Assembly (NCBI GenBank): GCA_014871385.1
Contig: CM026424.1
Location: 16,024,892 to 16,088,891 of the forward strand
Source: Ceratodon purpureus
Taxonomy: Eukaryota; Streptophyta; Bryopsida; Pseudoditrichales; Ditrichaceae
DNA length: 64,000 nucleotides
Direction of reading: 5' to 3'
Shown here: piece by piece, positions 50,496-61,712 of the stretch
Layout: the number at the start of each line of letters is the position of its first letter
How positions within the stretch are numbered: position 1 is the first letter of the stretch
The notes under the pieces: generated by a model
Database searches by the model: none
What the model saw: only the letters and a program-made list of their open reading frames with translations
Told to the model about the DNA's origin: nothing
Position numbers and translations under genes: made by a program

Positions 50496-52089
50496 GCATT
50501 TTGTTGTAGAATTTAGGACAGGATTAAGTTAGTGTAGAGTAGGAGGCGCACTAATTACTTTGTGAATGAGCGTTTGCCGAGCTGCCCCTTTACTCTGGCC
50601 CTGAATCCGGCTTCGGAGATACTGGCCTTGTACATTAGAACCTGCAACAGACAAACAGTACAGCGATTTCAATATAAGAAATTTTCATTTAACTGTGCAC
50701 AGACTTACCGTGTAACATTATGTTGTATTTGGGAATGAGAGTTGGACTTTTCTTCCCAGCCCGCAGCTAATGCCAGCTGAGAGTTCTTCCTTTCAGGGTT
50801 TCGGAAGCCTCTATACGATTTCGGTGCAAATTCGGCTTTGAGAATGTGAGTAGCATCAACATGAATCACTTGGGCGAGTTCAAGCAGACGAACTTTTGTC
50901 TGTTGACATTTTTTCTAGCATTGTCGGGACATAATATAGAGCTCCGCTATCTTGAGTAGTAGCTGCTCGTAGTTGCACATGTTGAAATGGATTATTGGAA
51001 TGCACTTAGTACACACTTTTCACAATTTGTGTTATTAAAGGTGATACCAAACATCAATGATAAGAAATGGCGTTCTATTTCCGTAACTTATGAATGGGAC
51101 GTCTGCGAGTAATCAAATCGCTGTTTGAAGTGACAAGCTTCCAAATTGCTAATGACACCGAACCATCAGTTGCACAGGAAGATATTTCTTTACATGACTA
51201 GTTTTAGCTTCAACGGTTAGTGTCAATGTTTCCAGCTTGAGAATGCTGCTAGCCTGCTGCCTCAGATGCAGGGGACTATGATCCCTTGTCACTGTGGCAA
51301 TGTAGCCCCCGCCTCCAATGCTTAACTCATTACACCCTATGCCACTGATACCAATTTGCAATCATATGTTCATACAGTATACTGGATTCAAATCATTCCC
51401 TCTTGAGGATAAAATGATTATTACATAGAGGTACGTCGGTATTGATTTCACTTCTGTGATTGTTTCCAGTGTACGTTATCCCTGGAATTGCTCGAAGATG
51501 ATTTAGCATGCTCAAGTACCGTTCTTCAAGTTTGTCAGACTCAGGAAAAGGTGTTACCTAGTAATTTATGAGGAATCAGCCAGGATTGTTTCGCCGTGAC
51601 ATTACATTATAATTCTCAGAGATCCCAGCTGTGAGTATCTTCACCCGAAAGTATACAATTTCAGCTTGAAAGTATCATTCCAGCATGCCATGCAAGTCCA
51701 GGCAGTCGATGGACAAGCGTCCCATCAAGCTCACTTCGTTGCTAACACCATCAAGTTCACTTCTTAACTAGCCCATCAATCTCCCTTCTTTACTACTCCA
51801 TCATGCTCGCTTCTTTACTACCCCATCAAGCACACTCCATTCCTTTACAATTACTGCCACATGCATTCTAATACAATGAAAACAGCTACGTGTGAAGTTT
51901 TATTAGAAGATGCAAGACTAGATAGAAATTTACAAAAAAAATAATTCAAGTTCAGATGCACCTTAAACTATTTTCATCTAATATTTGGACAAATACATCT
52001 GTTTTTTAAAGGGCAATCTAAGATACAAATATGGTAACCTTTTCATTTTCCAATCCATATCCTAAGTTGTTGACAAAATCTAAAGGACT
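50496..52089. other. 3' flank and intergenic DNA with an imperfect tandem repeat
   Basis: No further gene was recognised. At about 51714-51845 roughly five degenerate units of 25-30 bp (CCCATCAAGCTCACTTC, then tttac-type endings) follow each other. Confidence 0.55.
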
Positions 52090-52958
52090 CTAGCCCCTAA
52101 AGGACATTCTGCCACATTTGGGCTTTTTTGGAATTTGGGCATGTACCTATGAATGCAGTTTATATCAAGATTTTCTGAAATTTTTATTGAAGGTGGGCCG
52201 TTTGGAGATCTTCGTGTGGTTATTTTTATTTTTCGATTCCGACATCGGGATCAAAAGTTATGAAGGTTTAAGTGTCAAACGCTCCTCGTTGGGCAGCTGC
52301 TGATATTTTCTAAGCCACTGTGAATGCAGCAAATTCTGCCCAAAACTGCCCAAAACTGCCCAAATCTGCCCAAATCTGCCCAAAGACGAAACTTTGAAAT
52401 TCCACCAAAAATTGAGATTTTGATATTTTTCAAAAATAAAAATCTCTATTTATAGAGAAGGCAGTAGAGCATGTTCCCACCGTTCGGATTTTTAATCCAA
52501 ATTGTTTTCATATGCTATTTTTATTGTCCAAAAACAGCCTTTGTTTGTGAATTTCAGCATACCCCCTAGCGGAAAATGATTTTTTTGGCAACTTTCCACA
52601 ACTTTTTTGAATATAGTTTTCTTAGTACAATTAGCTAACTCAGTCTTCTTAGACGTGCATCAAAACCCCCAAAATCCATAATGCAAAAAAATGGTTTTTT
52701 GGGCCTTCAAAACTCTGCTGTCCCCTTTTTTTGCAGGGAAAAAAAACTTGTTTTTCTACTTTGAACGTTATGATCTTGCAATTGGTGAAGAATGGCTGTG
52801 TGAGATTTGGTGGACATGTAGACATAGAAGTTAGCTACAAGATCTTACGGTTAGATGTACTAACAAAGACCCCAAGTTTGCAAAATCCACCTTGCTTTTT
52901 AGAGGGGCTGTTTTGAGGCAGTTTTGATGAAAAATACCCTCAGAACTTTAGGGGCTAG
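52090..52958 (+). mobile_element. Non-autonomous inverted-repeat element, copy 2 (869 bp)
   Basis: The left end CTAGCCCCTAAAG (52090-52102) is exactly inverted at 52946-52958. Interior blocks follow the same order as copies 1 and 3 (gggcatgtacctatg near the left; aattagctaactcag, gtgcatcaaaaccc and gatcttacggttag towards the right). A run of about five CTGCCCAAA(A/T) units of 11 bp lies at about 52331-52386. Non-coding. Confidence 0.78.
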
Positions 52959-53786
52959 GTCATAGTATAATTCTCAATTAGAAAAATTCTTGGCCCCAAT
53001 TATATTGTTTTATTCTCCTAGAATTATTTCAATAATGCCCTTTTTCATCATAGTCTAACCTTGCCCTCATATTTTTATAAAAACAAACTCTTTGATTTGT
53101 AAAAGGTAACCACTTTTCTACTTATTAGTAGCTACACATAAGCCTATGTACAACAAATTCATTCATAGACTAAAATTTAATACATGATTCTTGATAAATA
53201 AAACTTCAAAAGCCTTATGAATATAAATCTAATATTTAGATTTTAGTCCTTAAGAATTACAACAACTAAATTTTGAATCATGAATGGGTTCACTCTTTTA
53301 TCATTCATATGATTTTGCATCTTTGACAAATCTAATTTTTTCTACATATAAGTAATTATAGAAAGCAAATTCTGTGGCAAGTATTCTAAAATCATCAAAT
53401 GTAGAATTTTGTATATTGTATTGTAGATTTGTAGATAGTATTGTGGAATTTTGTAGATAGAATTGAAGATTTTTAGATTTTTTTGAATCACACATATATA
53501 TTATGATATTGATCAAAGTCAGATTAGTTTTTAAAATATCATTTATATTTCAGTACTAGTATAGCTTATTAAGAATTAAACTTCACATTAGATATCAATA
53601 GAGAATTTTATAATGCAATTCAGGAAGAGAATCACCCACTTAAGTTATACGATTTAACAAACATAGGAAGTCAGAAATCCTATTACGGTTGGTCATGCAG
53701 AACATAAGGGGCCTTGAAACAAAATAAGTGCATAGGCAGAAATAACATAGCAACTCCATTAATTCCCCTACAGAAAAAAACATTGT
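52959..53786. other. AT-rich spacer
   Basis: Nothing recognised apart from short local repeats (tttgtagat words at 53407-53475). Confidence 0.5.
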
Positions 53787-54503
53787 AACCTGTGGAGATC
53801 ATACAGTACAGGTCCTCAAAACAATTTGTGACATTCCACCAAATTATAGAACTAGAGTCAGCAAACCAAGCAAGATAAACAAGCACTGCACTCGTATGCT
53901 AGGAGCATGTGAACTCCAAGACAAAAACATCATTTTGCGCAGAAGATTGATACAATGGATGTTTTCAATTGTTGCAAGGTACTCCACAGAATGTTCTGGC
54001 AGCAAGTAGAAAGTCAATGACCAATACATGCACATACAACATAATAGTTGCCACCAATGTGATGTGAAGTTGGTTTGGTTCCAGAGCATTCCACATACGG
54101 CTGAGAATATGGGTGGTATGTGAATCGAGAAGGAGAAGAGTGATATATCGAAATCGAGAAGGAGAAGAGTGATATATCGAAATCGAGAAGGAGAAGAGTG
54201 ATATATCCATGCACCATTACCATGAAAAACGAAACACCACATTTCAGGTTTTGGCATCACCTTGTGTGTCACGGATGTTTTGGATTATAAATTGCAGCGC
54301 AAGACATAGTGAAGTCTAGTTCGATCCCGTCCCCACACCTTGGCGTCCCGGTTGGTAATCACATTGAAACAGTTGTGAAGACCCCTGGAATCCCCCCAAG
54401 AGAGTGGTTGGCACAAATTTGATGTTGGAGGGCATTGGGAAGTTTGGAAAACAGATGTATCAAATGGAATTGGATCAAACAGACAATGGATATGCTTTGT
54501 TCC
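53787..54503. repeat. Outer arm A, left
   Basis: 717 bp, inverted relative to 61025-61712 (688 bp). The 29-bp length difference equals one unit of an internal minisatellite: the left arm has three copies of a 29-bp unit around 54124-54206 (core AATCGAGAAGGAGAAGAGTG), the right arm two. No coding family recognised. Confidence 0.9.
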
Positions 54504-54607
54504 CAAACCACGTCATCCGGCAGCTGATCTGGACCGCCACGTCATTAGACAATGATGACGTGGAGTGGGGCCCACCTGTCCTCCGTTGTAGTCTAGATGG
54601 TTAGGAC

Positions 54608-55906
54608 TAGATGGCAATTTAAAGAGATTTGGACACAAGGAGGAGTCTTCTGCACAGAAGGTGACTTAGGGGGGCTTCAATGGAAGCCCGCCCCTGACCC
54701 GATATTTCTTCCTTTGAGATGGACGAGAGTGAGAACGCAGGTGAACCACACTAGGGACGGATCACCCTCACCCCCGGATACAGATACATGGATAGCGCCA
54801 CACCCAAGGGGCTTTGGACCACTAACACAGGAAGAAGATAGAAGAGCCACGGAGGAAGCAGAGGAGTTGGCGGAGAGGATAATAGAAGAGCTTATGCGAG
54901 AAGTGGAAGAAGAAGCGCTACGGGAGCAAGAACCAGAAAACTCAGCAGACCGCGAAGAGAGACAGCGGTTACTCACCAGTATACTTGCAGAAGCCTTTGA
55001 AGAAGAAGCCGAAGACTACCACGAAACTCTCGACGCCACCTTAGAAGGAGCAACATGAGCCCAAGACCCTCATCAGCATGAAATAACACCTCGCTGCGAG
55101 CTCTCTTTGGAGGGACTGAGCATGGTGGACGAAGCGGAACGACTACGAAAAGAAGACGAACAGAGGAAAGCAGAGGCTACCCGGATTCGGAAGGAGCGTC
55201 ATGCGGCTCCAGTCAAGTTGGACAGGGAGCGAGCGGAGGCCAAGAAACGGGGCGAACAGGTAAGGGAAGCGCCATCGACAATAAGCAAACCGGAACCAAG
55301 GAGAAGCGCGGATTGGGGGAGAGGACTTCCACTTTCTCAAGCGGAGCTCATCTGGTTTTGGGAGGATCAGCTTGCGGTCATGTCGACAACGCTGTCAGAC
55401 GACGAACAAGAAGACTTCCTTAGCTCAGGAGGAGACACAAGCCTAGCCATCGATAGCTTAGGGTTTGACTGAGTTTGAATTAGACTTAGGACCAGACCTA
55501 CTTTAGGACTTTGGTCGTTTGATCTCTCTCGCCGGGCCCGCAAGGTTACCCGGCGACTTTGTTGAGTCAGGGCTGCGGTGCCTAATGGAGAGGGATCTGG
55601 TTCCACCCTTACTGTTGTAGTGTTTGACTGGCCGAGCCCGCAAGGTTACCTGGCATTTGTTGGGGCCTTGGCCGCGTGGCCGGGCAGTGTAGTGTGATAG
55701 TTGCCCCCGCTCTTGCGGTTGGTGTGTCCTTGGGTTCCGGTCCTCGACATGTTCCGTCCCCCTCTGTTACCGGGACCCTCCCGGTTTGTTGTTGGCTTCG
55801 GCCGTGGGTCCCCTCGTAGGGGCCCCGGGCACCCTCTGGTGCCTTTCCCCGCACTGGGACTTTGTTCTGGTTACTTTTTTAATTGCAGCCCGGAAAGGGA
55901 TCTTTA
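54608..55906 (+). mobile_element. 1,299-bp element inserted in tRNA-Glu, 17-bp target-site duplication
   Basis: The flanking AGTCTAGATGGTTAGGA lies at 54591-54607 and 55907-55923. There are no terminal inverted or direct repeats and no LTRs. The plus-strand right end is a T-rich stretch followed by GGAAAGGGATCTTTA rather than a poly(A). A 17-bp duplication with unlike ends fits target-primed (non-LTR) insertion. The 3' part (55530-55700) repeats the word GAGCCCGCAAGGTTACC-like twice. The element is GC-rich relative to its surroundings and carries one long frame. Confidence 0.75.
54609..55472 (+). pseudogene. Charged coiled-coil protein of the tRNA-inserted element, one in-frame TGA
   Basis: A single frame of about 287 codons runs to TGA 55470-55472, interrupted only by TGA 55056-55058 (possibly an old CGA). 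The first half has a strongly acidic heptad-like region (EEAEELAERIIEELMREVEEEA). The second has a mixed-charge E/R/K coiled coil (EAERLRKEDEQRKAEATRIR) and an acidic tail (LSDDEQEDFLSSGGDTS). No polymerase, integrase or knuckle is seen, so it may be a gag/ORF1-like protein of a non-autonomous element. The true start is unknown. Confidence 0.5.
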
Positions 55907-56264
55907 AGTCTAGATGGTTAGGATACTCGGCTCTCACCCGAGCGACCCGAATTCGAGTCCCGGCAACGGAAAGCTCCCGAGTGAAACTGACTACCTCTTT
56001 GCCAAAATTCACCACATTTTCTCACATATTCTTCCTCCCATTGAAAATTTATTATTTTGAAAAATCCCTTCATAATCTTTTTCCAATGAAATCATACACA
56101 ACATTCTTCTCATGCGCTTTCCCATCCCCTTAACACACTTAGGTAGCATCCAAAAAAAAACTAACATCTTATTGAATGGAATTGCCATTTTCATACAAGA
56201 ATTTGAAACTCTATCTAGGGAATAGAGCGACAACATCTCAATAATCTTCATTGAAAGTCCAAAC

Positions 56265-56960
56265 TTAACAAAATGGCTCAACCACAATGAACGCATTTGG
56301 TAGTTTCATGCCAAAGTTCCTACCATCTCTAAACGACACAATCAGAATTGTTGCATCATAGCATTTTGAATCCCTTGGAGGAGCCATTACCAGCATGTTT
56401 GCACGCTCACCCTTGAGGTACAGCCCTAAATCATCGGCGAAGCAGTGAATCCTTACTACTGTGCCATCAGATAGCCGAAGGCCTTGAATTCCATATATCT
56501 TGTCATTCATCATATACGTCAAGACATCAGATTTTATGAGGTAGAGATAGAGTGAAAGCGGACAACACTAGAAAACTGAACGCTCCACCTTAAACTTAGC
56601 TAACTTCTTGCGATTCACTAGCAACGCCGATTCGGAGTCTCGATAAAGCAACAACGTCCGTGATACCCATGAACTTGAAAATCCCATCTTCACCATGGCT
56701 GACTCCATGAAGGTCCAATTCACACGATCATACGCTTTTTCAAATTCAAGCAACAAGATGACTAAATCCTGATTGCTCTCCTTGACCAACGCCATTGCTT
56801 TTGAAGCAAGTATGACGTTGTCTAAAATATACTTATCCTTGACAAAAGCTGTCTGGATGGGGAGGATGATGTTCGGAAGTCAAGGTTGAATCATGTTGGC
56901 TAAAACCTTAGCTGTAACCATATAAATGGAGGTTAACAGTGTTATGGGCAACAAATTATG
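56265..56960 (-). pseudogene. LINE reverse-transcriptase fragment
   Basis: Reading the minus strand from about 56960 downwards: YMVTAKVLANMIQP, DKYILDNVILASK, LLLEFEKAYDRVNWTFMES (RT motif A region), then after a break IHCFADDLGLYLKGE, the FADD catalytic motif, near 56445. It is broken by stops and differs from the LINE at 22-28 kb, so it represents another L1-type lineage. It lies inside the left half of the palindrome and has no counterpart on the right. Confidence 0.75.
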
Positions 56961-57045
56961 TTTACAGTGTTAACATGGTCAGTGTTATGAAAATGCTACA
57001 CACATGATCACATGCTCATGACCGCCCCTTGCCGTCGCCGCGGTC

Positions 57046-57892
57046 GGGGACGCCGTCCCCGGCAACGGCCGCGAAGACGGCTGCAAATTAAAAAAAAAAA
57101 AATCCCGAATCTTAAAATCTTCATAACTTCTTCAAAACGTATCCAAATCGGGCTTATGAGGTGTTTTTTGGCATCTACATTTCCTGTAGATGCCAGAAAA
57201 CATCTCATAAGTCCAATTTGGACAAGTTTTGAAGAAGTTACGGGAATTTGGAGATTTCGGGGAGTTGTGGGTTCGGCCGTCGGCGGGGACGGGGGGCCGA
57301 CCCCGGTGACGGCCGCGGAGACGGCCCCCCGTCCGCGTGGAGGCGGGGTCTCGCAAGGCCTTCCTTCTTCTCTTGGGTTTTCTCTAGAGACGGCCTCCCC
57401 TCCCCTCCTCCACTCGTTCAACCTTGACAAAAAAATTCTATCTCTAGATACTCTAAAAACAAAATCATTACCGAATTAGAAATTTCAGACATATCCCTGA
57501 AATCATGGAAAATGTCCAAAAGATTTTGTAATCGGGATTGTGGGATCCGCCTTGATGTTGGGGTATACTTTAGAAGGAGATATTTATGCCGTTCAATTGT
57601 TGGTGCTCTACTATGGTTTGCAAACATAATCTCAATGTCTAGAAGGAAGATTACATTTGTTTTGGAAATGAAATTATGGCCCATGGGCCTATAGAAGAGG
57701 GAGGTATACAATGGGTGGTACAACTTAAAAGGTAATGAGAAGCTAATAAAAAATAATATTTTTTTATTTGAAGACATTATTTCGTTAGGTAATAAAATTA
57801 AAGGAGAGCTCGACATGGATTTCTCTTACATTAATATGACAAGTTTGTATGTTTTTGGCTTTAATTTTATATGGCAAGACAAATCCTTTTTT
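57046..57892. repeat. Inner arm B, left
   Basis: About 847 bp, inverted relative to about 59481-60331. It contains a GC-rich block rich in GGCCGTC words (about 57265-57400), the hairpin at 57124-57240 and an AT-rich half. A 132-codon frame is present in both arms, in the inner-to-outer direction, but shows no family and little codon bias. Confidence 0.9.
57124..57240. repeat. Hairpin inside arm B, left
   Basis: The two halves (from aacttcttcaaaac to gaagaagtt) are complementary over about 58 nt with roughly eight mismatches. A central GGCATCTACA/TGTAGATGCC stem surrounds a loop of about 5 nt. Size and pairing resemble a small-RNA precursor. The same hairpin lies at 60143-60260. Confidence 0.85.
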
Positions 57893-59480
57893 CCATGAAA
57901 ATGCTCTTTTCCTAATTAATTGCTTTCTTGGGTATTTAAAATTATGTCCACTGTAGTTTGTATATCTTAGTGTTATTGAACTTATTTCTTATGTTTTCAA
58001 ATACCATTTTATTCTATGTAATTATAATTAACTATTTTCCAATTATTGTCTCGTGCTTTATCTAATCCTTTAATCTTTAAGCAAAAAGTCCTTTCTAAGT
58101 TGGATATTTTTATTTAGTTTCTTCTTTTGCCATAATGTTATGACCATGACGTGGTTTTTTCTATTCACTTCATATTCCTCATTTCTTCTTGTATGTCATT
58201 TCCACTCTTGCAATTATTATTATTATTATTTATTTAATCTTTTATTCTAATTATCTTTTTGATTTATTATTACCTCTCATGTACTTTTTTTGTTTTTTGT
58301 TTTTTCCCTTGATATCTATCTTCTCTATACACATCTATTTCCTTCAAACCTTTTCCCATTGTAGTTTGTCTGTCTTGCGGTTATTTGTTATGTTTCATTT
58401 ACTGTCATATTGTATTTTATTTCAATTGTCTGTTTTTTATTATTGTCTTGTACATAATATAATCCTCTAATCTTTTATTTATTTTTCCTGTCTTCCGATA
58501 GTTAAAAACAAAAAGATAGAATGGGAGACAGATTAGAGGAATATTAAATAAATAAATAGATGATGGAAGAGGAATGGAAGGATAGGAAAATGAGAAGATA
58601 AAATGGAAGAATAATGTTAAGATAAAAAACTAAAGAGACGATAGAATGGAAAAATAGTGTAATAATAAAAAGTTAAGAGTATAGAATGGAATAATAGTGT
58701 AATTATAAAATAACAAGAAGATAGAATGGAAGGCAAATGGAAAAAGTATAAAAATAAAAGATAGAATCGGAGACTAAGGAAAGAATACAAAATAATTAAA
58801 TACTTAAAGAAATAAATAAACAAATATAAATTTTTGGCTACGAAGTATGTGTTTGTATTTCCACATTTAGATGAATCCACATGTTATGTCCTTCATTCAT
58901 AAAAATAATGATTATGAATCACCTTTAAGATGGAAAAAATTCATAAGTCTCAGAATAAAAAATTGACGAGATTTGTTAAACTTTAAGCCATATAGACTCG
59001 GTGTTTGTCGAAAAGGAATGGAAGGCAAACGATATGGCATTCACTTGCCCAAGTACTCAAATGTAATACTAGCGTATCCTTCATTTCAAAAGCAAGAAAC
59101 AGTTCTCTTAATGTCAACTCCCAAACCTTCAAAATTCACTCACCTTTTAAAATTAAACATCCACCCTTGTCAGATTGCTTGGTTTTTAATTAATTAATCA
59201 ATTTATTTATTATTAGAAATATAATTTGTTGTATTTAAATTTCTATCCTCTATCACTTATAATGAATTTTTTGTCCACCATCTTCGACTTCTAATTCAAC
59301 TTTACAATCCTCAATTCTATTTAATGTGTCCTCCAACCTCCTTCACACAATTTCAACCTCTATCTAATTTGATTTGAAATCTAATTTCTAAGTGTTACCT
59401 CCTCTACAACATACCTTCCAAATCCTCTCATTCAAATTCATTTCTAAATTTCAAGTTTATCCTTTATTTAATTCCAATGT
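57893..59480. other. AT-rich loop of the palindrome
   Basis: T/C-rich on the plus strand up to about 58490, then A/G-rich from 58500 to 58830, a sharp strand-composition switch at the apex. The A/G half has about three units of roughly 48 bp built on ATAGAATGGAA. No gene recognised. Confidence 0.7.
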
Positions 59481-60331
59481 TCCATTTATGGAATAAGGAT
59501 TTGTCTTGCCATATAAAATTAAAGCCAAAAACATACAAACTTGTCATATTAATGTAAGAGAAATCCATGTCGAGCTCTCCTTTAATTTTATTACTTAACG
59601 AAATAATGTCTTCAAATAAAAAAATATTATTTTTTATTAGCTTCTCATTACCTTTTAAGTTGTACCACCCATTGTATACCTCCCTCTTCTATAGGCCCAT
59701 GGGTCATAATTTCATTTCCAAAACAAATGTAATCTTCCTTCTAGACATTGAGATTATGTTTGCAAACCATAGTAGAGCACCAACAATTGAACGGCATAAA
59801 TATCTCCTTCTAAAGTATACCCCAACATCAAGGCGGATCCCACAATCCCGATTACAAAATCTTTTGGACATTTTCCATGATTTCAGGGATATGTCTGAAA
59901 TTTCTAATTCGGTAATGATTTTGTTTTTAGAGTATCTAGAGATAGAATTTTTTTGTCAAGGTTGAACGAGTGGAGGAGGGGAGGGGAGGCCGTCTCTAGA
60001 GAAAACCCAAGAGAAGAAGGAAGGCCTTGCGAGACCCCGCCTCCACGCGGACAGGGGGCCGTCTCCGCGGCCGTCACCGGGGTCGGCCCCCCGTCCCCGC
60101 CGACGGCCGAACCCACAACTCCCCGAAATCTCCAAATTCCCGTAACTTCTTCAAAACTTGTCCAAATTGGACTTATGAGATGTTTTCTGGCATCTACAGG
60201 AAATGTAGATGCCAAAAAACACCTCATAAGCCCGATTTGGATACGTTTTGAAGAAGTTATGAAGATTTTAAGATTCGGGATTTTTTTTTTTTAAATTTGC
60301 GGCCGTCTCCGCGGCCGTCGCCGGGGACGGC
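59481..60331. repeat. Inner arm B, right
   Basis: Inverted partner of about 57046-57892, carrying the same hairpin at 60143-60260 and the same GC-rich block. A few substitutions are visible (for example cccgt to cctgt at the GC block). Confidence 0.9.
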
Positions 60332-60890
60332 CGCGTTTCCACGCAGTCGGCCACGCGGACGGCCGCCTCTCTCCGCGGTCGCCTACGCGGACTGCCGTCC
60401 GATTGGACGGCCCTCCGCGGCCGACCATGCCGACCACGGGCCGTCCGATTCGTGGCCGTCCCCGGGGCCGACCGCGGAGACGGCTGCCTGATGGGACGGC
60501 CCTCCCAGGCCGACCAGGGCGGCCGCGGACCGTCCGATCCTGCGGCCGTCGCCGTGGCCGACCGCGGGGACGGCCACGGGGACGGCCGAAGTATCCGACG
60601 GCCCGCGGTCGGCCGCGGCGATTGGGCGGTCCCTGATGGCTCACGTCGGGGTCGATCCGGGCCGTCGGATCCCGCGGCCGTCCCCGTGGCCGTTCATGCG
60701 GTCGGCCACGGCGACGGCCGCGAGATCCGACGGCCTAGGAGGGCCGCCTACATCCGACGACCCGCGATGTGCTAGGACGGCCGCATCTTGGCCTTCGAAT
60801 CGAGGTGCGGGCGTCCCCAGCGACCCCTCGGCCGTCTTCGCGAACGGACGGCCGAGATGGGGCGTGGTGATGGGATCGGCCGATCGGACG
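60297..60890. repeat. GC-rich array of GGCCGTC/GACGGCC words
   Basis: About 600 bp with dozens of GGCCGTC or GACGGCC heptamers in both orientations, spaced 10-25 bp apart, giving many short inverted repeats. It continues the smaller GC block of arm B. RGRPRGRP-like frames on both strands arise from the repeat and are not proteins. Confidence 0.85.
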
Positions 60891-61024
60891 ATTGGGGAAT
60901 GTTTTTATCCCCTCAGAGTCGCAAAATTATTACCGCGATGTAATTCTCGAGCGTCGGGGACGCCACGTCCGGGTCGGACGTCCGGACGTCCGGAGCCGGG
61001 TCGGACGTCTATTTGAACAACCCT

Positions 61025-61712
61025 GGAACAAAGCATATCCATTGTCTGTTTGATCCAATTCCATTTGATACATCTGTTTTCCAAACTTCCCAATGCCCTC
61101 CAACATCAAATTTGTGCCAACCACTCTCTTGGGGGGATTCCAGGGGTCTTCACAACTGTTTCAATGTGATTACCAACCGGGACGCCAAGGTGTGGGGACG
61201 GGATCGAACTAGACTTCACTATGTCTTGCGCTGCAATTTATAATCCAAAACATCCGTGACACACAAGGTGATGCCAAAACCTGAAATGTGGTGTTTCGTT
61301 TTTCATGGTAATGGTGCATGGATATATCACTCTTCTCCTTCTCGATTTCGATATATCACTCTTCTCCTTCTCGATTCACATACCACCCATATTCTCAGCC
61401 GTATGTGGAATGCTCTGGAACCAAACCAACTTCACATCACATTGGTGGCAACTATTATGTTGTATGTGCATGTATTGGTCATTGACTTTCTACTTGCTGC
61501 CAGAACATTCTGTGGAGTACCTTGCAACAATTGAAAACATCCATTGTATCAATCTTCTGCGCAAAATGATGTTTTTGTCTTGGAGTTCACATGCTCCTAG
61601 CATACGAGTGCAGTGCTTGTTTATCTTGCTTGGTTTGCTGACTCTAGTTCTATAATTTGGTGGAATGTCACAAATTGTTTTGAGGACCTGTACTGTATGA
61701 TCTCCACAGGTT
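61025..61712. repeat. Outer arm A, right
   Basis: Inverted partner of 53787-54503 with one minisatellite unit fewer (two copies near 61320-61375). Confidence 0.9.

Larger units (their letters stand above)
54583..55970 (+). pseudogene. tRNA-Glu(CTC), interrupted by an insertion
   Basis: The 5' part (54583-54607) is TCCGTTGT followed by AGTCTAGATGGTTAGGA (acceptor and D-arm). The 3' part (55907-55970) repeats AGTCTAGATGGTTAGGA, then carries the anticodon arm ctcgg-ctCTCac-ccgag and the T-arm, and ends CAACGGA. Joined across the duplication, the acceptor stem TCCGTTG/CAACGGA pairs fully and the anticodon is CTC (Glu). The T-stem has two A-C mismatches (CCGAA against CCCGG), so the gene was probably already decaying. 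The intervening 1,299 bp are foreign. Confidence 0.88.
53787..61712. mobile_element. 7.9 kb nested imperfect palindrome (foldback-like structure)
   Basis: The order is arm A (53787-54503), 2.5 kb interior, arm B (about 57046-57892), 1.6 kb AT-rich loop (57893-59480), inverted arm B (about 59481-60331), 0.7 kb GC-rich interior, inverted arm A (61025-61712). Arm identities look very high by eye. The interiors differ. The left one has a split tRNA gene, an inserted element and a LINE fragment; the right one has only a GC-rich array. No flanking target duplication was found. It may be a foldback transposon or an inverted duplication. Confidence 0.7.

Noticed and set aside
54310-54360. B-box-like GTTCGATCCC in arm A, suggesting a tRNA or SINE
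   Set aside because: No matching A-box, acceptor stem or cloverleaf could be drawn around it.
57418-57816. 132-codon frame present in both inner arms as a candidate conserved gene
   Set aside because: Its conservation follows from arm identity. It shows no family, no start context and poor codon structure.
60291-60775. RGRPRGRP-like frames resembling AT-hook proteins
   Set aside because: The motif appears in several frames and both strands because GGCCGTC words repeat. No single gene structure supports it.
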